DNA from: an uncultured Myxococcales bacterium
Lineage (GTDB): Bacteria; Myxococcota_A; UBA9042; CAIXZC01
Assembly: GCA_903923815.1 (NCBI GenBank)
Contig: CAIXZC010000007.1
Span: forward strand, 1-39,887
Direction of reading: 5' to 3'
Length of the DNA: 39,887 nt
Part shown: piece after piece, positions 1 through 9,300 of the stretch
Layout: every line of letters begins with the position of its first letter
Position numbering within the stretch: the first letter of the stretch is position 1
Notes under the pieces: generated by a model
The model's input: the letters and a program-made list of their open reading frames with translations, nothing else
Databases searched by the model: none
Told to the model about the DNA's origin: nothing
Program-made: the position numbers and the translations under genes

Positions 1-4
1 GGAC

Positions 5-274
5 GGCGCGCCCCCCCAGAATGGACATGATGGACATGATGGACGCCATGGACCCCATGGACTGGAAGACGACCGAGCCGGGGGGGCGCGCCATGGACAA
101 TGGACAAAGGCAACCCCAGCCGGCTCGGCCGTTTGTCCTTTGTCCATGGCAGCAACGCGCCGCTTTGCGGCGCGTTGCTGCCGGTCCATTGTCTTGGCGC
201 GCCCCATCCCGTCCATCGTGTCCATGATGTCCATGATGTCCATTGTCCATCCTGTCCATTGCCCCTGGCGCGCC
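5..274. repeat. Nested fold-back repeat element bounded by GGCGCGCC
   Basis: GGCGCGCC occurs four times, at 5-12, 85-92, 196-203 and 267-274. Between the first two lies a 9-bp tandem repeat with ATGGAC starting at 21, 30, 39, 48 and 57. Between the last two lies its inverted counterpart, GTCCAT at 211, 220, 229, 238, 245 and 254; the segments 21-44 and 220-243 are complementary at 22 of 24 positions. Inside are further inverted pairs: CCGAGCCGG (73-81) with CCGGCTCGG (120-128), and ATGGACAAAGG (100-110) with CCTTTGTCCAT (137-147). Met-Asp-rich reading frames here are by-products of the repeat. I see no protein gene. It may be a dispersed structural repeat or a MITE-like element; its identity is unknown. 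Confidence 0.75.
148..182. repeat. Perfect 16-bp hairpin with TTT loop
   Basis: Bases 148-163 pair perfectly with 167-182 around a TTT loop; the inner arms read GCAACGCGCCGC and GCGGCGCGTTGC. It sits near the middle of the fold-back element. No T-run follows, so a standard intrinsic terminator is not indicated. It could extrude as a cruciform or form a stable RNA hairpin. Confidence 0.8.
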
Positions 275-345
275 TGCTCCAGCGGTAGCGTGGGTCGCTT
301 GTGCACGCGTCCCACCTTTGCGCATGCATCCCCCCTCCAACATTT

Positions 346-373
346 TTGACGCCCCCCAACACACGCTTAGTAT
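346..373 (+). promoter_or_regulatory. Probable promoter of ftsE-ftsX-envC
   Basis: TTGACG (346-351) is separated by 16 bases from TAGTAT (368-373). Transcription would begin near 380, just before the GGGAGG ribosome-binding site at 382-387, giving a very short leader. The match to a housekeeping sigma-70-type promoter is good but untested. The stretch 275-345 upstream holds nothing else I recognise. Confidence 0.5.
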
Positions 374-391
374 GGTCCCCCGGGAGGTTCC

Positions 392-1061
<670 letters not shown>

Positions 1062-1075
<14 letters not shown>

Positions 1076-1973
1076 GCGCCTCTTCTACTTCCTTCGCCGG
1101 GGCCTCGCCAACCTGGTGGCCTCACCCCTGCTGGCCGTCATCACCGTCATGACCGTGGCCATGTCCCTGGTCCTGGTGGGCTTCATGGTCTTCGTCCTGT
1201 TGCGCGCTGACAGCGTCCTGGAGGAGGCCGGCGGCGGCTTCAAGATGACCGTCTACATGGACCCCACCCTGACCGTTCAGGAGTGCGAAGAGCTTGCCCG
1301 CGTCGTGCGCGAGCAGTTCCCCGAGGTGGACAGCGCCAGGGTCTTCTCGGCCCGGGACGACCTGGAGCGCAACCGCGCCCTGTTGCCCCCCGAGATCCTT
1401 GAAGGCCTGGAGGAGGACCTCATCCCCGCCCAGCCCTACCTGGAGGTCACCACCGACATCCGGCGCCTCAAACCCGAGCGCCTGGAGAACATGGTCGTCT
1501 GGTTCCGCTCCCTCAAACAGGTGGAGGGCGTGGACGAGATCCTGCTGGGCTCGGAGAAGCTTCGAGTGGCCTTCAGCCTCCTGGACTCCTTCCGCTACAC
1601 GGCGGTCTTCGTGGCCCTGGTGGTCACCCTCTCGGCCCTCTTCTTCATCTTCGCCACCATCCGCCTGTCGGCCCACGCCCGCCGGGAGGAGATGGACATC
1701 ATGCTGCTCATGGGCGCCTCCCGGGACTTCGTGCGCCTGCCCTTCTACATCGAGGGCGCCCTGGAGGGCGTCCTTGGCGGGGTCATCGGCTGGCTCATGG
1801 TGGCCGCCATGGAGCACCGCATGATCACCCGCCTGCGCACCGAGAACCTGCTGAACATCGACGGCACCATCATGCCGGGGCAGATCTGGGTGCTGTTCCT
1901 GCTGGGCGGCCTGCTGCTAGGCGTCCTCGGGGCCGCCATGGGGGTCGGCAAGTACCTCCGGCTCCAGTCATGA
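1062..1973 (+). CDS. ftsX: Cell-division membrane protein FtsX
   Basis: The 303-residue membrane partner of FtsE. A hydrophobic segment near the N-terminus (beginning LVASPLLAVITV) is followed by a periplasmic domain of about 140 residues and three more membrane segments (around YTAVFVALVVTLSALFFIF, GALEGVLGGVIGWLMVAAM and IWVLFLLGGLLLGVLGAAMG), the four-helix plan of FtsX. The extracellular loop is expected to bind a coiled-coil activator of cell-wall hydrolases, which fits the next gene. ATG 1062 (MQLIERLFYF) is preferred over an upstream in-frame ATG at 999 because it gives the usual FtsX N-terminus and only a small overlap with ftsE. The stop overlaps the next start as ATGA. Confidence 0.92.
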
Positions 1974-3082
1974 AGACGCTGCTGTTACTGGTGCTCATGC
2001 TCTGCTCCCAGGGCGAGCCCGCGCCCCCCCCGGTCCCCCCCCCTCACAGCCTGGGTGACGGCCAGTCCCTCCTGCTGATGGAGGTGATGGACATGCTGGC
2101 CGCGGAGGTCAAGCGCCTGGAGGAGGAGCGGCTGCGGCTGACCTCATCCCACGCCAAGGTCCAGGCCCGGCTGGCGGACATGGACTCCCACATCGAGGGG
2201 CTGGACCGCAAGGTGGCCGAGCAGCGGGACAAGGTGCGCAAGCTGATCCGCGCCGCCGTCCGCATGCGCGAGCCCTCCGAGTTGAACCTGCTGCTGTCTG
2301 CGGGCCGCTACCAGTCCTCCATGGTGTACCAGCGGGCCATCCGCAAGCTGCTGTCCCGGGTCCAGCACCGCATCGAGACCGTGGCCATCCAGAAGAAGCG
2401 CTGGGAGAACGCCAAGGCCAAGGCCGTGCGGGAAGCCCAGATCCTTCGCCAGGACGAGACCGAGGCGGCCCTGCGCCTGGCCGAGACCGAGAAGGCCCTG
2501 GAGAAGAAGAAGCGGCGCCTCAAGGAGCGCCAGGACAGCATAGCCGCGGTGTCCACGCTGTTCATGCTGGGCACGCTGGACGACGCCACCGGGCTGACGC
2601 CTCTTGCGCCCCCGGCCCCCGCCGGCGGCAGCGAGTTCGCCGAGCTGAAGAACCGCCGCCAGCTCAAGCTGCCCATCAGCCCCGGTCGCATCGCCAAGCA
2701 GTACGACCGCGCCCCCTCGGACGAACTGGGCACCGAGAAGATGGCCCGGGGGTGGATCATCACTCCCTACGTGGAAAAGGGGCGGCCCGTTCCCGACAAG
2801 GCCGCCATTCGGGCGGTTTTTGACGGGGTGGCGGTGTGGCAAGGAGAGATCCCTGGGTTTGGCATGACCCTGGTCCTCAAGCACGGCCCAATTCACCACA
2901 GTGTTTATGCAAATCTCTACAAGCTCTACATCGCCAAGGGCGCCCAGGTAAAGGCCGCCGACGAGATCGGCATGGTCAAGAGCCTGCGCAAGGGCAGCCC
3001 CCCTTACCTGTACTTCGAGGTCCGCGAGGATCGGGCCGCCGTGGACCCCAAGGGCTGGTTCCGGCTCCGCCCCATGAAGTAA
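1970..3082 (+). CDS. EnvC-like murein hydrolase activator (degenerate LytM domain)
   Basis: A 370-residue exported protein with a short signal-like N-terminus (MKTLLLLVLMLCSQG), a charged coiled coil at about residues 35-190 and a C-terminal LytM/M23 fold from about 234. The zinc-binding positions of active M23 peptidases are missing: the HxH pair is YLY at 346-348, the YAHL position reads YANL, and the HxGxD motif is absent. Such a domain normally activates amidases instead of cutting peptidoglycan itself, as in EnvC. The start overlaps ftsX by four bases (ATGA), implying translational coupling. The ftsE-ftsX-coiled-coil-LytM order supports an FtsX-bound periplasmic activator at the septum. 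A lipoprotein reading (MLCSQG) is possible but the lipobox is weak. Confidence 0.85.
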   Translation: MKTLLLLVLMLCSQGEPAPPPVPPPHSLGDGQSLLLMEVMDMLAAEVKRLEEERLRLTSSHAKVQARLADMDSHIEGLDRKVAEQRDKVRKLIRAAVRMREPSELNLLLSAGRYQSSMVYQRAIRKLLSRVQHRIETVAIQKKRWENAKAKAVREAQILRQDETEAALRLAETEKALEKKKRRLKERQDSIAAVSTLFMLGTLDDATGLTPLAPPAPAGGSEFAELKNRRQLKLPISPGRIAKQYDRAPSDELGTEKMARGWIITPYVEKGRPVPDKAAIRAVFDGVAVWQGEIPGFGMTLVLKHGPIHHSVYANLYKLYIAKGAQVKAADEIGMVKSLRKGSPPYLYFEVREDRAAVDPKGWFRLRPMK

Positions 3083-3107
3083 TCGTCCGACCCCCCCTCG
3101 CATAATT

Positions 3108-3136
3108 TTGACAGACGCCCAAGGCCATAGGATTAT
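3108..3136 (+). promoter_or_regulatory. Probable promoter of the pilMNOPQ operon
   Basis: A perfect TTGACA (3108-3113) is followed after 17 bases by GATTAT (3131-3136). Transcription would start near 3143, leaving a leader of about 67 bases before pilM. This makes the pilus genes at least partly independent of the division operon, whose last gene ends at 3082. No terminator hairpin with a T-run was seen between the two operons. Confidence 0.55.
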
Positions 3137-3209
3137 TGCCCGCGAGAATGGGCAGGATTGTCGCAGCCAGGGACCACCCTTCTCTTGGCTTCGTTCCGGA
3201 GGGACTGAC

Positions 3210-4268
3210 GTGCTGGGAAACAAGAATCTGGTAGGTGTGGACATTGGCTCCCACTCCATCAAGATCTGTCTCCTGCGGGAAACGGCCAAGGGCCTGCATC
3301 TGCAGCGCTTCGACTTTGCGCCCCTGCCGCCGGAGGCCATGGTCGATGGGGCTGTGATGAACTTTGGCGCCGTGGTGGACCGCCTCAAGGACCTGGTCCA
3401 GGCCAACAAGCTGGGCGGCCACAAGGCGGCCCTGTCCGTGTCGGGGCACTCGGTGATCATCAAGAAGATCTCCCTGCCCGAGATGACCGACGAAGAGCTG
3501 GCCTCCTCCATCATGTGGGAGGCGGAGCAGTACATCCCCTTCGACATCAAGGAAGTGCACGTGGACGTACAGGTGCTGGACCCCAAGGCGGGCCAGGGCC
3601 AGATGGACGTGTTGCTGGTGGCCGCCAAGAAGGAGGTCATCAACGACCACGTCTCCATCGCCATGGAGGCGGGCCTCAACCCCGTCATCATGGACGTGGA
3701 TACCTTCGCCGTGCAGAACGTCTTCGAGCTGAACTATGGCTTCCCCCCCGCCGAAACCGTGGGCCTCATCAACATCGGCGCGTCCATGATCAACATCGAC
3801 GTGGTCAGCAACGGCATCCTCCAGTTCACCAGGGACATCTCCATGGGTGGCAACCTGCTGACCGAGGAGATCCAGCGCGAGCTTGGCGTGGGCTTCGAGG
3901 AGGCCGAACACTACAAGACGGGCGTGGGTGAGAGCGTCTCCTCCTCTGCCATCTTCCGCGAGGTCCAGCGCCTGGCCGAGCGCGTCTCCCACACCCTGGT
4001 CACGGAGATCCAGCGCTCCATCGAGTTCTTCAAGGCCACGTCCCTCTCCGGGGACTTGAGCCGCGTCTATCTGTCCGGCGGCTCCTGCCAGATTCCCGCC
4101 ATCATCAAGACCCTGGAGCAGCGCCTGGAGGTCAGCGTCGAGCTGATCAACCCCTTCAAGAACATCGTCATCGATACCAAGCGTTTTGACATCGCCATGC
4201 TGCAGCGGCTGGCCCCCTCCGCCGGGGTCTCCGTGGGTCTGGCCCTCAGAAGGAGGGGCGACAGATGA
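3210..4268 (+). CDS. pilM: Type IV pilus assembly ATPase-fold protein PilM
   Basis: A 352-residue cytoplasmic actin/FtsA-fold protein that binds the N-terminus of PilN and links the alignment subcomplex to the pilus motor. Nucleotide-binding motifs are visible: VGVDIGSHSIKI near the N-terminus, GLINIGASMINIDVV in the middle and VYLSGGSCQIPAI near the C-terminus. The GTG start at 3210 is preferred: GGAGGG lies at 3198-3203 and the protein then begins, as usual, just before the VGVDIG strand. An upstream in-frame TTG at 3108 would add 34 unlikely residues. The stop overlaps the pilN start as ATGA. Confidence 0.92.
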   Translation: MLGNKNLVGVDIGSHSIKICLLRETAKGLHLQRFDFAPLPPEAMVDGAVMNFGAVVDRLKDLVQANKLGGHKAALSVSGHSVIIKKISLPEMTDEELASSIMWEAEQYIPFDIKEVHVDVQVLDPKAGQGQMDVLLVAAKKEVINDHVSIAMEAGLNPVIMDVDTFAVQNVFELNYGFPPAETVGLINIGASMINIDVVSNGILQFTRDISMGGNLLTEEIQRELGVGFEEAEHYKTGVGESVSSSAIFREVQRLAERVSHTLVTEIQRSIEFFKATSLSGDLSRVYLSGGSCQIPAIIKTLEQRLEVSVELINPFKNIVIDTKRFDIAMLQRLAPSAGVSVGLALRRRGDR

Positions 4269-4966
4269 TTCGCATAAACCTCCTCCACGGCGACAAGAAG
4301 AAGGCCAAGAAAGTAGCCGGGTCGAACAGCTCCCTTGGGGCCATGATCGTGCGGGTGCTGGTGCTGGAGATCATGGGCCTCTACTACTGGGGCCAGGTCA
4401 AGTCCTCCGCCCTGGAGGAGCAGCAGAAGATCCTCACCCAGGCCGAAAAAGAACTCAAGGAGACCGCCGAGCTCAAGAAGCAGCAGGAAGAGCTGCAGCT
4501 CAAGATCGACGAGCAGGAGACCCAGAATCAGATCTTCGAGACCCTGAAGAACGGCCGCGTGGGTGGCGCCAACCTGTTGCTGTATATGTCCTACATGCTG
4601 ACCAAACCCTCCCTGGAAAGCCGTGATGAGCGCGTGGTCCAGGAGCAGCTTGGCTGGACCACTGGCTGGGACACCGAGCGGGCCTGGTTCAACGGCATCA
4701 AGAACTCGGGCAGGGGCAGCATCGTCATCTCCGGTGAAGCCCTCACCCACAAGGACACGGATGAGGTCCTGAAGCGCCTGCGGGCCTGCATCTACCTGCA
4801 GAACCTGCGGCTGGTGGTGTCCGTCAAGAAGATCAACCGCGAGGAGTCCCCCGAGACCATCGCCTTCCGCTTTGAGGCCGTCCTCAACTACGACCCCAAT
4901 GTCGGCAAGGATCCCGAGGCCGAGGGCGACGGGGCCAGCAGCAAAGCCCCCACGGGGAGAGGTTAG
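4265..4966 (+). CDS. pilN: Type IV pilus inner-membrane protein PilN
   Basis: A 233-residue bitopic membrane protein. It opens MIRINLLHGD, matching the conserved INLL cytoplasmic tail by which PilN docks into PilM. One membrane segment follows (about residues 24-43), then a periplasmic coiled coil (about 46-90) and an alpha/beta domain. The inserted loop and charged C-terminal tail (ending KAPTGRG) make it somewhat longer than many PilN proteins. The four-base overlap with pilM and position before pilO support the assignment. Confidence 0.88.
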   Translation: MIRINLLHGDKKKAKKVAGSNSSLGAMIVRVLVLEIMGLYYWGQVKSSALEEQQKILTQAEKELKETAELKKQQEELQLKIDEQETQNQIFETLKNGRVGGANLLLYMSYMLTKPSLESRDERVVQEQLGWTTGWDTERAWFNGIKNSGRGSIVISGEALTHKDTDEVLKRLRACIYLQNLRLVVSVKKINREESPETIAFRFEAVLNYDPNVGKDPEAEGDGASSKAPTGRG

Positions 4967-4968
4967 CC

Positions 4969-5616
4969 ATGGATAAGTTCAAGGCGCTCAAACCCGAACA
5001 GAAGCTCATTGTGGCGCTCCTCACGCTGGGCCTGCTGGCGGGCCTCTACTACGTCGCCGTCATCATGGACACGGACACCGAGCTGGCCACCGTCATCAAC
5101 GACATCTCCCGCAAGACCGCCGAGCGGGCCAAGTTCAAGGACTTCAAGGGTGCCTCCGAGGTCGAGGCCCTGAAGAACCGCTACGCCCTGGTCATGGCCC
5201 AGATTGAAGAGAACAAGAAGATCCTGCCCACCGAGGACCTGCTGGCCGAGTTCATCCACGGCCTGGAGAGCGACGCCGAGGACGCCGGGGTGCAGATCAT
5301 CTCCTACGAACCGGAGAACAAGGTCACCAAGGATTACTACGAAGAGATTCCCGTCCAGATGGAGATCCGGGGCACCTTCGTGGAGGTCGTGCGCTTCTTG
5401 AAGCTCATGGCCCTCCCGGGCAAGCGCCTTACGAATGTGGCCTCCATTGAGCTGTCCGTGGAGGAGAACAAGAAGAACCGTGAGGAGAGGCAGCGGCTGT
5501 TCCTGTTGGGTGCCGCGTCTCCCGAGCAGGAGACCATCCTGATCGCCAAATTTGTCACCACGGCCTTCACCTACACGGGCCTGGTCTCGGATCCGAAGAA
5601 AAAGAGGATGGAGTGA
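4969..5616 (+). CDS. pilO: Type IV pilus inner-membrane protein PilO
   Basis: A 215-residue bitopic protein with a short cytoplasmic N-terminus, one membrane helix at about residues 13-33 (LIVALLTLGLLAGLYYVAVI), a periplasmic coiled coil and a C-terminal ferredoxin-like domain including EIPVQMEIRGTFVEVVRFL, the typical PilO strand-helix unit. PilO pairs with PilN in the periplasm and connects PilM to the PilP-PilQ complex. It starts two bases after the pilN stop; AGAGG just upstream serves as the ribosome-binding site. Confidence 0.9.
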   Translation: MDKFKALKPEQKLIVALLTLGLLAGLYYVAVIMDTDTELATVINDISRKTAERAKFKDFKGASEVEALKNRYALVMAQIEENKKILPTEDLLAEFIHGLESDAEDAGVQIISYEPENKVTKDYYEEIPVQMEIRGTFVEVVRFLKLMALPGKRLTNVASIELSVEENKKNREERQRLFLLGAASPEQETILIAKFVTTAFTYTGLVSDPKKKRME

Positions 5617-5632
5617 GAGGAGGTAGCTCAAG

Positions 5633-6355
5633 GTGACGCCAAAACTCAGACGGGCCCTCCTGGTGCTTCTTCCCCTCGCACTCCTGGCGGGTTGCGGAGG
5701 CGAGGAGGCCAAGCCCATGACCATGGACCAGGCCCAGGGCACCCCTGCTGCCGCTGCCCCCGCCACCAAAAAGGGCGAGAACAAGCGCAAGGGTGATGGG
5801 GACTTCAAGGCCAACCCAGCCTGGGATAGGATCGCTCCACATTTCTTCGTGTTCGTTGGCACGCTTGACCGCGAACTCCACACGCGCAGCATGGAATGGA
5901 AGGCCCGGGATGCCTTCAAGAACAACTACGAGATCTTCTTCCCCCCCGAGCCCCCCAAGCCCACGGCCGCGGCGGAGAACAAGACCGACAAGCCGGAGGA
6001 GAAGAAGGGCCTGGTGATGGGCTTCTTCGACGCCATGAAGAAGGCCGGCGAGAAGCCCATGGAGCTTGAGTTGGAGGCCCGCAAGGCCAGCGAGGATCCC
6101 CTGGTGAAGAGGCCCCTGAAGGACTACCGCTTCCAGATCATCATGTCTGGGGTGGCCAACCCCGAGGCCCTGGTGGTGGACTCGGCAGGAATTACGCACA
6201 TGCTGCATGTGAACGACCGGATCGGTTCCGAAGGTGGCTTCGTCCAGGACATCCTCAAGAATGAGGTCCTGGTGAAGTTGCCTGAGGCGGAGGCGCCCGA
6301 GGTCATCTCGTTGGCACCCCCGGAAATGCCCGCTCAGCTGCGGTCTGCGCAATGA
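5633..6355 (+). CDS. pilP: Type IV pilus lipoprotein PilP
   Basis: A 240-residue inner-membrane-linked lipoprotein bridging PilN/PilO and the secretin PilQ. The lipobox LLAGC puts the lipid on Cys21. The start is GTG at 5633 behind a consensus AGGAGG (5618-5623). The C-terminal beta domain carries the usual PilP pattern (PLKDYRFQIIMSGV, then a conserved Asn-Pro and INDRIG-like segment here read as NDRIGSEGGFVQDI). Between lipid anchor and that domain lies a long Pro/Lys/Glu-rich linker, so the protein is longer than many PilPs. This may reflect the unusually large PilQ partner (inference). Confidence 0.88.
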   Translation: MTPKLRRALLVLLPLALLAGCGGEEAKPMTMDQAQGTPAAAAPATKKGENKRKGDGDFKANPAWDRIAPHFFVFVGTLDRELHTRSMEWKARDAFKNNYEIFFPPEPPKPTAAAENKTDKPEEKKGLVMGFFDAMKKAGEKPMELELEARKASEDPLVKRPLKDYRFQIIMSGVANPEALVVDSAGITHMLHVNDRIGSEGGFVQDILKNEVLVKLPEAEAPEVISLAPPEMPAQLRSAQ

Positions 6356-6371
6356 GCGCTGGAGGAGAACC

Positions 6372-9300
6372 ATGAAAACGGTTCAATTTGCGATTCTGGC
6401 CATGTTGTTGCTTCCCCTGGCCCTGCAGGCGGCGCCGGACAACCGGCTCAAGGGCATCAGCGTGGAGGAGAACACCGAGGGCACCCTCATCACCATCGAG
6501 GGTTCGGGCACTCCCACCTTCAGCGCCTTCCGGCTGCAGGATCCCCCCAGGCTCCTGGTGGACATCGCCGGGGCTGAGGTGACGGGCCGGCAGGGCACCG
6601 TGGAGGTGTACAACGGGGTGGTGGCCCAGGTGGGCACCATCGCCTTCGGCAGCGGCGACAAGAAGACCGTTCGCGTCATCGTGACCTTCGAGAAGGATTC
6701 CCCCTACGACGTGCGCGCCGTGGGTCAACGGTTGCTGATTCTGGTGGATGGTGAGGGGCGCCGGGGAGCCGGTGGCGATACCCAGGTGGCCCAGCGCGAG
6801 AAGGAACACCTGGACAAGGCCATCTCCCGGGAGAAGACCCTGCTGGCCCAGCTTCAGACCGCCCGCGAAAAGGAAGAGACCCTGCGGGGCGAGGCCCAGA
6901 AGGCCCTCACCGAAGAGAAGAAGCTGCTGGACAAGGTGGCCGAAGAGAAGAAGCGCCTGGAAGAACTGCAGATGCAGGCGCGCCTGTCCCTGGCCAAGGA
7001 GCAGGAGCTGACCGAGCTGGCGAAGAACGCCACGGCCATGGCCGAGGAGCAGCGTGTCGCGGCGGCCCGGGCGGCGGAGTTGGAGCAGCAGAAGGTTGTG
7101 GCCCTCCAGGCCAAGCGCGTGAAGATTGAGGCCCTGAAGGCCGCCCTGGACAAGGAGCGGCTGGCGGCGGAAGAGGCCCGCGTGGCCCAGGAGAAGGCGG
7201 AAGAGTTGGCCCGCGCCCGGCGCCAGGCCATGGAGCAGGAGGCCAGCAAGGCCGAGGAGCTGCGCCAGGCCTCGGAGGAGGCCCTGCGGGAGCAGCAGAA
7301 GAAGCTGGAGATCGCCCGGCGCGAGGCGCTGCTGGCGTCCAATGAACAGGACGCGGCGGCCAAGTTGCGGGCCGAAGAGGAGCGTCAGCTCAAGCTGCTG
7401 GCCGAGGCGCGCAAGCAGCAGGAGGCCTTGCTGCAGCAGGCCACGGCGGCCCGGGAGGCTCAGGAGGCCACGGCTGCCAAGCTGCAGGACGAGAACCGCA
7501 AGATCGCCGAGCTCAACGAGCGCGTGAAGAGTGACTCCCAGCAGGTCGAGGCCAAAAAGCTTCGGGCTGAGGCGGAGGCCCGCAAGGCCACCCTGGAGAA
7601 GGAACAGCGCGAGCGGGAGGCCGAGGTGGCCCGGCTTGAGCGTCAGAAGGAAGAGGCGGCGGCCCGCGCCATCGAACAGGAAGCGGCGGCGGAGACGGCC
7701 CGGCTGGATGCCACCCGTACGGCGTCTGAGCGGGAGCAGGAACTGCAGGCCCAGGCCCTGGAGAAGCGGCGCAACGAAGAGGCCCTTGCGGCGGCCCAGC
7801 AAAGGCAGCTTGCGGCCACCGAGGCCAAGCTGGCGGCGGCCCGGGAGGCCCTGTCCAGCGAAGAGGCTCGGCGCAAGGTGCTGGCCGAGGCGGTGGAGCT
7901 TGACGCCAAGCGCGCTGAGGCGGCGGAGTCTGTGGCCAGGCTGCGGGCCGAGCACGACCACGCCATGGCCGAGAAAGAGCGCATCGAGCGCGAGGTCACC
8001 GAGACCAGGATCCAGTTGGACACCCTCAAGAAGGAGAAGTCCGAGCTGGAGGCCATGGTGGCCCAGCGCAAGTCCGAGGAGGCCAACCTCCAGACCATCC
8101 AGACGGACCGGAACAAGCTGGAGGAGGAGCGCTCCAAGCTGGAAGACGAGCGGGCCATGCTGGCCTTCCAGATCGACGAGAGCCGCATGAAGCTGGGCGA
8201 GTTTGACAAGGCCCGGGAAGCCAAGCGTCAGGAACTGAGCCGCATCGACGAGCGGATGAACCTGTCCTCCAAGGCCATCGACGAGGTCAATGCCCAGTTG
8301 GTGCTGGAGCAGGAGAACCTGCGGCGCATGGTGGATCAGCGCAAGGAAGAGGAGAAGCGGCTGGAGACCCTGCGGGAGAACATCCGGCAGCTTCAGGCCA
8401 ACAAGACCGCCTCGGACAACGAGACCGTGGGCAAGCTGCAGGGCGAACTGGCCACCAAGGAGCAGGCCCTGGCCGAGCGGGACAAACGTCTGGCCGAGCT
8501 GGAGACCCGCCTGGGCCGCCTGTCCGGGGAGCTGGACAGCACCCGCAAGCAGGCTGGCACCGAGTCCGACGAGACCGCCAAGCTGCGGTCCCGATTGGAA
8601 GAGCGCACCCGCGACTACGAGCGGCTGGACCGGGAGTACCGGGATGCCACGCGCCGTCTGGCCGAGCTGAAGGCCGGCCGGGACGAGGGCATGCGCAAGG
8701 CCGGGGAGCTGGAGACCAGACTGGAGGACAGCGTCCGGCGCATGGACGAGATCAACAAGGAGTACAACGGCCTGCTGGCAGAGCGCGAGCGCTGGGCCGA
8801 CATGAACAAGGCCGAGAAGCAGGAAGTCTCCAGGCTGAAGAAGGACCTGGCCAAGGGCCAGACCGAGTACGCCAAGCTGCTCAAGAGCAGGGAGGCCATG
8901 GAGAAGAAGCTGCTGGTCCTGTCCCGGGATCTGGCCCGCGCCGAAGAGGAGAAGGCCGGCCTGGAGCGTGGGCTGCAGGAGGCACAGCGGCAGTTGGAGG
9001 GCCAGCGGGGCGCCCTGACCGAGGCCCGGAAGCGCAGCGACGAACTGGAGCAGACCAGACAGGCCCGCGGCGAGGATCTGTTGAAGATCCAGGCGGACCT
9101 GGATGCCAGCCGGCAGGCCCTGGCGGGCTACGAGGCTGAGGTGGCCAGGCTGCGGCAGTCCGAGCAGCTTGGAGAAGCAGACAAGGCTCGCCTTGCGGAG
9201 ACCGAGCAGCAGCTGGAGGCCGAGAAGGGCCGCGGGTCCCAGTTGGACACCGAGAAGGACAAGCTGCAGCAGCTCATCGCGGCCCTGGGGGCCCAGCGTG

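Noticed and set aside
21-227. Met-Asp repeat peptide frame (MDMMDMMDAMD) at the left edge
   Set aside because: It is produced by the 9-bp ATGGAC repeat within a fold-back structure; no ribosome-binding site or plausible protein.
2144-3691. A 515-codon minus-strand frame spanning the envC-pilM gap
   Set aside because: It crosses two well-supported plus-strand genes and the pilM promoter and shows no motif.
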